Positions 14,930 through 19,130 of a stretch of 19,130 nucleotides of DNA are shown one piece after another (position 1 is the stretch's first letter; the number at the start of each line of letters is the position of its first letter). Below the pieces are notes generated by a model, which ran no database searches, was not told where the DNA came from, and was given only the letters and a program-made list of their open reading frames with translations. The position numbers were made by a program, and so were the translations under genes. Origin of the DNA: an uncultured bacterium (lineage in GTDB: Bacteria > Actinomycetota > Coriobacteriia > Coriobacteriales > Coriobacteriaceae); NCBI GenBank assembly GCA_905215755.1, contig CAJMRE010000035.1:1-19130 (forward strand), given 5' to 3'.

Positions 14930-16837
14930 TTACTGCTGCTTGGGCATCAGCGGATTCTCGCGCGTGAGGAGGTTCATGAACTCCTCGCCCGTGATGGTCT
15001 CCTTCTTATACAGATAACGAGCCAGCTCGTGGAGCTTAAACTTGTTCTCCTTCAGAATCTGCAAAGCGCGGTCGTGCGCATCCTCGATCAGCTTGGCGAC
15101 AATCGCGTCCACGCGCTCGGCCGTACCGGGGGCGCAGGTGAGCGACGTGTCCTGATTGAGATACGCGTTCTGCACGGTACCGAGCGCCATCATGCCAAAC
15201 TCGTCGGACATACCAAAGCGCGTCACCATATTACGGGCGAGCTTGGTGGCCTGCTCGATGTCGTTGGCGGCGCCGGTCGTCATCTCGCCAAAGATGAGCT
15301 CCTCGGCTGCGCGGCCACCGCAATAGACAGCGAGCTTGTCCAAGACCTCCTGGCGCGTCGTCAGGAAGCGCTCGTCCTCCTCGACCTGCATGGTATAACC
15401 AAGAGCACCGCTCGTGCGCGGCACGATGGTGATCTTCGTGACCGGCGCAGAGCCCTTCTGGCGAGCGGCAACGATGGCATGGCCGATCTCGTGATAAGAA
15501 ACGACCTGCTTCTCGTGGTCGGACAGCACCGTGGACTTACGCTGTTGGCCGGCAATGACGACCTCCACCGACTCCTCGAAGTCGTCCTGGGTTGCACGCT
15601 TGCGACCCTCGCGAACGGCGCGCAGGGCGCCCTCGTTGATGATATTGGCCAGGTCGGCGCCCGAGGCACCGGGCGTGGCGCGGGCAATCGCGGTCAGGTC
15701 GATCGGCGGCTCGGTCTTCACGCTCTTAGCATGCAGCTCGAGGATGTTCTTGCGGCCGGTCAGATCGGGCAGCTCGACGGGGATGCGGCGGTCAAAACGA
15801 CCGGGGCGCAGTAGAGCGGGATCGAGACTGTCGGGGCGGTTGGTTGCGGCAAGGACAACGATACCCTTGTGGTTATCGAAGCCATCCATCTCGGTCAGCA
15901 ACTGATTGAGCGTCTGCTCGCGCTCGTCGTTGCCGCTAAAGCCGCCGCCATCGCGCTTCTTACCGATGGTATCGATCTCATCGATAAAGACGATACACGG
16001 TGCCTTTTCCTTGGCCTGCTTAAACAGGTCACGAACCTTAGCAGCGCCGCGACCGACAAACATCTCAACGAACTCAGAGCCCGAAATGCTAAAGAACGGA
16101 ACACCGGCCTCGCCGGCAACAGCCTTGGCAAGCAGGGTCTTACCGGTACCCGGAGGGCCAACAAGGAGAGCACCGCGCGGCAGCTTGGCGCCGATCTCCT
16201 CGTAGCGCTGCGGCTTCTCCAGAAAGTCGACGACCTCCTTGAGAGACTCCTTGGCCTCTTCCTGACCGGCGACGTCCTTAAAGGTCACGCCCACGTCCTT
16301 GGAGGCGATCACGCGCGCGCCGGACTTACCCAGTCCGCCGCCGCCAAAACCGCCGCCGCCAAAGTTCATCGACGGGCCGTCATCGCCCATAGCCTTCTTC
16401 ATGCGGCGGTTGAGCCACCAACCGATGAGGAAGAAAATCGCCATGGGAAGAATGAGTGTGAGCAGGTAGTAGGTCATCAAACCCGAGTTTTTATCGGGAA
16501 CGACCGACTCCAGCGAAGCGCCAGACTCAAGCACGCGATCGGTAAAGCCCGCGTCATTCGGCACACCGGTCGTCTTGTAGGCGATGTTCTCGTCCTCGCC
16601 CTTCTTGGTGTAATAAATCGAGTAATCGTCCGTGTTGTACTCGACCTTGTCGACGCTCTTCTTATCGAGCGCTTTGACAAACGTCGAGTAATCGGTCTTC
16701 GTAATCTGCTGCGTGTGACCGATGTTGGGGAACAGAACGGTCGAGAGCACGAGGTAGACGACGAAGGCGATGAGCACGTAGAGAATCATATTCCGTCTAC
16801 GTTTGTTGTCATCCATCTCCATCTGCTTGAACTCCAT
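14930..16837 (-). CDS. ftsH: ATP-dependent zinc metalloprotease FtsH
   Basis: A 635-residue membrane AAA+ protease that degrades misfolded membrane proteins and short-lived regulators. It has an N-terminal helix (about 17-36), an extracytoplasmic domain to about 120 and a second helix (about 121-142). A Gly-rich linker (about 159-170) follows. The ATPase shows Walker A GPPGTGKT (227-234), Walker B VFIDEID (about 283-289) and the second region of homology ATNRPD...RPGRFDR (331-350). The protease has HEIGH (449-453) and the third zinc ligand Asp526 in TGAANDIEQ. HEIGH replaces the more common HEAGH but keeps the HExxH core. ATGs at 16837, 16822 and 16816 are possible starts; none has an ideal ribosome site, and 16822 has GGAG 9 nt upstream. 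A strong sigma-B-type promoter precedes it. Confidence 0.95.
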   Translation of the reverse strand: MEFKQMEMDDNKRRRNMILYVLIAFVVYLVLSTVLFPNIGHTQQITKTDYSTFVKALDKKSVDKVEYNTDDYSIYYTKKGEDENIAYKTTGVPNDAGFTDRVLESGASLESVVPDKNSGLMTYYLLTLILPMAIFFLIGWWLNRRMKKAMGDDGPSMNFGGGGFGGGGLGKSGARVIASKDVGVTFKDVAGQEEAKESLKEVVDFLEKPQRYEEIGAKLPRGALLVGPPGTGKTLLAKAVAGEAGVPFFSISGSEFVEMFVGRGAAKVRDLFKQAKEKAPCIVFIDEIDTIGKKRDGGGFSGNDEREQTLNQLLTEMDGFDNHKGIVVLAATNRPDSLDPALLRPGRFDRRIPVELPDLTGRKNILELHAKSVKTEPPIDLTAIARATPGASGADLANIINEGALRAVREGRKRATQDDFEESVEVVIAGQQRKSTVLSDHEKQVVSYHEIGHAIVAARQKGSAPVTKITIVPRTSGALGYTMQVEEDERFLTTRQEVLDKLAVYCGGRAAEELIFGEMTTGAANDIEQATKLARNMVTRFGMSDEFGMMALGTVQNAYLNQDTSLTCAPGTAERVDAIVAKLIEDAHDRALQILKENKFKLHELARYLYKKETITGEEFMNLLTRENPLMPKQQ

Positions 16838-16864
16838 CTACTGGGGTTGATAATGCTTTCTAGA

Positions 16865-16889
16865 ATACCCAACCCGGACGGCGATAAAC
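16865..16889 (-). promoter_or_regulatory. Sigma-B-type promoter upstream of ftsH
   Basis: On the minus strand GTTTAT (16889-16884), a 13-nt spacer and GGGTAT (16870-16865) closely match the GTTTAA-N12-15-GGGTAT consensus known for Bacillus sigma-B. The expected transcript start near 16858 gives a leader of about 20 nt to the ATG at 16837. A matching sigma factor is encoded at 1538-2329. No better housekeeping promoter is evident in the 77-nt divergent spacer. Confidence 0.65.
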
Positions 16890-16914
16890 CGACGCCGGGC
16901 ACGAAAGGACAGAG

Positions 16915-17400
16915 ATGGCATCACTGTAAGTCGGCAAGGTTCAAATCTATACAGGCGACGGCAAGGGCAAGACGACGGCTGCGCTGGGGCTCGCGCTGCG
17001 CGCGACGGGCTACGGGCTCGACGTTCTTAGGCTGCAGTTTGCCAAGAAACTGCACTGCGCCGAACACGATGCCGCGCCGCGCCTGGGGCTGCGCATCGTA
17101 CAAGCTGACCGCGACACGCCCGAGGCTTGCGCCGCACAGATCATGGAGCTCGCATGCGAGCAGATATCACAGGTCGACGTTCTGATTTTGGACGAACTCG
17201 GCGAGGCCATGCGCCGCGGCTTCGTGACACGCGAGGATGTCGAAGCGCTGATCGCGATAAAGCCCGCCACCACGGAACTCGTGCTCACCGGCCGCGGGCT
17301 GTTGCCGTTGGCCGACCTCGCGGACTTAGTCACCGAAATACGTCCCATCAAACACTACTTCGACGAAGGCCTCCTAGCCCGCCAAGGCATCGAATACTAA
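16915..17400 (+). pseudogene. cobO: CobO/BtuR-like corrinoid adenosyltransferase, interrupted at codon 5
   Basis: ATG 16915 has AAAGGA about 5 nt upstream and reads Met-Ala-Ser-Leu, then TAA (16927-16929). The same frame then stays open to 17400 and encodes a CobO/CobA-type ATP:corrinoid adenosyltransferase. It has the P-loop TGDGKGKTTAALGLALRA at codons 13-30, LQFAKK, the Walker B-like VLILDELGEAM, then LVLTGRG, ADLVTEI and a KHYFDEGLLARQGIEY C-terminus. No ATG, GTG or TTG lies between the stop and the P-loop, and the first later ATG (17143) would remove the P-loop. The middle region is some 20 residues shorter than usual. Intact coding sequence downstream suggests a recent nonsense change, a sequencing error or unusual initiation. 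In cells the family makes adenosylcobalamin. Confidence 0.75.
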
Positions 17401-17437
17401 TTGATTCGTTTTCCGCCAACACCTACAGCTCATAAGG

Positions 17438-17506
17438 AAGTTGCGGTGGAATAGTACTTGTTTGACGGTCCGCAAGGGCTTTTCAGGAACTATTTCACCG
17501 CAACTT
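17438..17506. repeat. Long palindrome, shared-loop element B
   Basis: Arms 17438-17455 and 17489-17506 (AAGTTGCGGTGGAATAGT and its near-complement) form an 18-bp stem with one G-T pair around a 33-nt loop. The loop begins with CTTGTTTGAC (17457-17466), identical to the ten bases in element A at 9759-9768. It lies between two convergent genes, with no T-tract on either side. It may block convergent transcription or be a copy of a dispersed palindromic element. Confidence 0.75.
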
Positions 17507-17529
17507 ATCAGGGGTATCTGACGGATGAG

Positions 17530-18879
17530 CTAGGCGGTGGCGCGACCTAGCCAGTTGCCGCTGTGGTGGTAGATGGTGAACATGGTTGCGGTGATGAGCC
17601 AGGTTACGGGGTAAACCAGCAGTAGATGCTCGAGCGACGGATCGAAGGGCATGATCGCAAACACCCAGATCACCCTCAAGACAACGGTGCCAAAGATGGT
17701 GAGCATCATAGGCTGCAAGCTCACGCCGGCACCGCGAATGGAGCCCGACGCGTTTTCGATAATCGAGAAGATCGCGTAGAACGGCGCGATGAAATGAAGA
17801 ATCGTCGTGGTGTACGCCGAAATCGAAACATCGTCGACAAACAGACGCGACAACGGACCCGAGAACACCAGCAGCACGGCAGACAGGCCACCAATGAGCA
17901 TAAACGACAGCACGAGCGACGTATGGTAGCCCTTGCGCATGCGCTCATAGTTGCGCGCGCCAAAGTTCTGTGCCGAGAACGTGGTGATCGACACGCCGAG
18001 CGCCTCGGTAACCATCCAGACAATGCCATCTAAGCGGCCCGAAAGACCCCACGCCGTGGTGACATCGGCACCAAACGAGTTGACCGACACCTGAATCAAA
18101 ACGTTGGAAATCGAATACGCAGCAGACTGAAAGCCAAGCGGCAGACCACACGAGATCATGCTCTTACAAATGCCAGGATCAATGCCGAGCTTAGACAGCG
18201 AAAGACGCCATGCACCCGGAGCGCGCATCATGCGCAACACGATCATCGTTGCATTGGAGCAAATGGTCAGCGCCACCGCGATGCCGCAGCCCAGCGCCTC
18301 CATATGCAACACAGCGACAAAAATGATATCCAGCACCACGTTAACCAGGCAGCCAGAGGCAATGATCACGGCGGGGCCGCGCGTGTCGCCCACGGCACGC
18401 AGCAGTGCGGTTCCCATATTAAGCAGCAGTGCCGCAACCATCGCGGCAAAATAACAGCGAGCATAGGCCACGCCCTCGGCCAATAGTTCATGCGGCGTGT
18501 TCATAAGCACCAGCATGGGCTCAACGAACACTATGCCAAGAATCGAGAAAGCGATACCGCCCACCAGCGCGAGCGTCATGGCTGTATGGACCGAACGACT
18601 CAGTCGCTCATCATCGTGCTGGCCAAAATACTGACCGGTAATGACCGCGCAGCCGGCGCCGACGCCAACGCAAAAGCCAATGCAGAGCTCGGTGAGCACC
18701 ATCGTGGCTTGAATGCCACCCAGCGCGAGCTTGCCGCCAAACTGGCCAACGATATACGTACCGATAAGCGTGTAGGCCTGCTGAAAAAACGAACTAAAAA
18801 AGATGGGAACGCACAGCGACAGCAGCTGTTGCCAAATGACACCCTGCGTTACATCGATAGCCGTAGATTTCTTAGCCAC
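17530..18879 (-). CDS. MATE-family efflux transporter
   Basis: A 449-residue integral membrane protein of the MATE superfamily, which exports drugs or metabolites using a Na+ or H+ gradient. About twelve hydrophobic helices fall in two homologous halves (about 17-210 and 240-435). Family features include VPIFFSSFFQQAYTLIGTYIVGQFGG near the N-terminus, ALLRAVGDTRGP at the end of the first half and the corresponding ENASGSIRGAGVSLQP in the second. It looks closest to the NorM/DinF-like branch common in anaerobes. The start is GTG 18879 with GGGAGG 4 nt upstream; a reading from 18912 has no comparable site. It stands alone, converging with the CobO-like gene. The substrate cannot be predicted. 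Confidence 0.92.
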   Translation of the reverse strand: MAKKSTAIDVTQGVIWQQLLSLCVPIFFSSFFQQAYTLIGTYIVGQFGGKLALGGIQATMVLTELCIGFCVGVGAGCAVITGQYFGQHDDERLSRSVHTAMTLALVGGIAFSILGIVFVEPMLVLMNTPHELLAEGVAYARCYFAAMVAALLLNMGTALLRAVGDTRGPAVIIASGCLVNVVLDIIFVAVLHMEALGCGIAVALTICSNATMIVLRMMRAPGAWRLSLSKLGIDPGICKSMISCGLPLGFQSAAYSISNVLIQVSVNSFGADVTTAWGLSGRLDGIVWMVTEALGVSITTFSAQNFGARNYERMRKGYHTSLVLSFMLIGGLSAVLLVFSGPLSRLFVDDVSISAYTTTILHFIAPFYAIFSIIENASGSIRGAGVSLQPMMLTIFGTVVLRVIWVFAIMPFDPSLEHLLLVYPVTWLITATMFTIYHHSGNWLGRATA

Positions 18880-19004
18880 ACGCCCTCCCCGCCAACGTAT
18901 GTTAAACAACAAAACGGCAATTTAAGACCAAAGCAAATACCAGCTTAGCACCGACCGGCGTCGACCGAAACACCCCGAATCAGAGCCCAGTGCAAAATAT
19001 CTGC

Positions 19005-19130
19005 CTAGTGATACAAACCCGGCTGGTAGTGATACTCATTGCTCACGTGCGGGCACAGCTGCCAAAAGGCGACGGCGCTCGCCGCGGCCACGTTGAGCGA
19101 ATCGACCCCGTGCGCCATCGGAATGCGCAC
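19005..19130 (-). CDS. SpoU/TrmH-family RNA 2'-O-methyltransferase, C-terminal part
   Basis: The last 41 codons of a gene that continues beyond the window's right edge. They contain VRIPMAHGVDSLNVAAASAVAFW, the conserved SpoU motif 3 that forms part of the knotted S-adenosylmethionine site (IPM..G..SLNVA). A short tail ends in TAG at 19007-19005. Such enzymes methylate ribose in tRNA or rRNA. The exact target cannot be judged from this fragment. The 125-nt spacer to the MATE gene shows no convincing terminator. Confidence 0.85.
   Translation of the reverse strand: MRIPMAHGVDSLNVAAASAVAFWQLCPHVSNEYHYQPGLYH

Noticed and set aside
16873..16899. GC-rich imperfect dyad between ftsH and the CobO-like gene, considered as a cobalamin riboswitch or operator.
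   Set aside because: The whole spacer is 77 nt, too short for a cobalamin riboswitch, and only about 5-7 pairs are possible.
17143..17400. A shorter CDS starting at ATG 17143.
   Set aside because: The upstream frame encodes the P-loop and N-terminal half of the CobO fold, so this ATG is internal to the interrupted gene.

Overview
The window looks like chromosomal core sequence from a GC-rich actinobacterium of the class Coriobacteriia, most likely Collinsella or a close relative. This is inferred from the codon and GC character, the protein styles, and a tRNA-sensing leader before ileS. No similarity search was possible. Nearly all genes lie on the minus strand. Only an iron-type alcohol dehydrogenase and a broken corrinoid adenosyltransferase-like gene are on the plus strand. 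There is no rRNA, tRNA, CRISPR array, prophage or intact insertion sequence.

Layout, left to right. (1) 50-3291 is a tight minus-strand operon. In transcription order it holds a DUF948 membrane protein, a degenerate RsbW-like anti-sigma factor, a SigB/SigF-type sigma factor and an AI-2E/PerM-family membrane protein, and it ends in a clear intrinsic terminator. (2) 3392-6504 carries housekeeping genes: rarA, dgt (dNTP triphosphohydrolase) and a small A24 prepilin peptidase. (3) 6586-7881 is a membrane-bound family 2 glycosyltransferase with its own terminator. (4) 7964-9576 is the lspA-rluD pair, joined by a TAATG overlap. (5) 9577-9973 is a gene-free spacer with several strong palindromes, including a 98-nt compound inverted repeat. 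(6) 9974-13130 is ileS preceded by a complete T-box leader with an AUC (Ile) specifier and mutually exclusive antiterminator and terminator. (7) 13262-14848 is a GldA-like dehydrogenase converging on a DUF523 gene across a shared bidirectional terminator. (8) 14930-16889 is ftsH with a very good match to a sigma-B-type promoter. (9) 16915-17400 is a CobO-like gene interrupted by TAA at codon 5. (10) 17438-17506 is another long palindrome. (11) 17530-18879 is a MATE exporter. (12) 19005-19130 is the C-terminus of a SpoU/TrmH-type RNA methyltransferase.

The main biological thread is a general-stress module. The sigma factor is encoded at 1538-2329, and a promoter of the form it would be expected to read (GTTTAT, 13 nt, GGGTAT) sits before ftsH about 14.5 kb away. 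Its adjacent anti-sigma factor appears to lack the residues needed for ATP binding and kinase activity, and no anti-anti-sigma gene lies in the operon. The other thread is a set of intergenic palindromes. Two unrelated ones (9743-9796 and 17438-17506) share the same ten-base string at the start of the loop, which suggests a dispersed mobile or structured element. I saw no wholly new multi-gene system.
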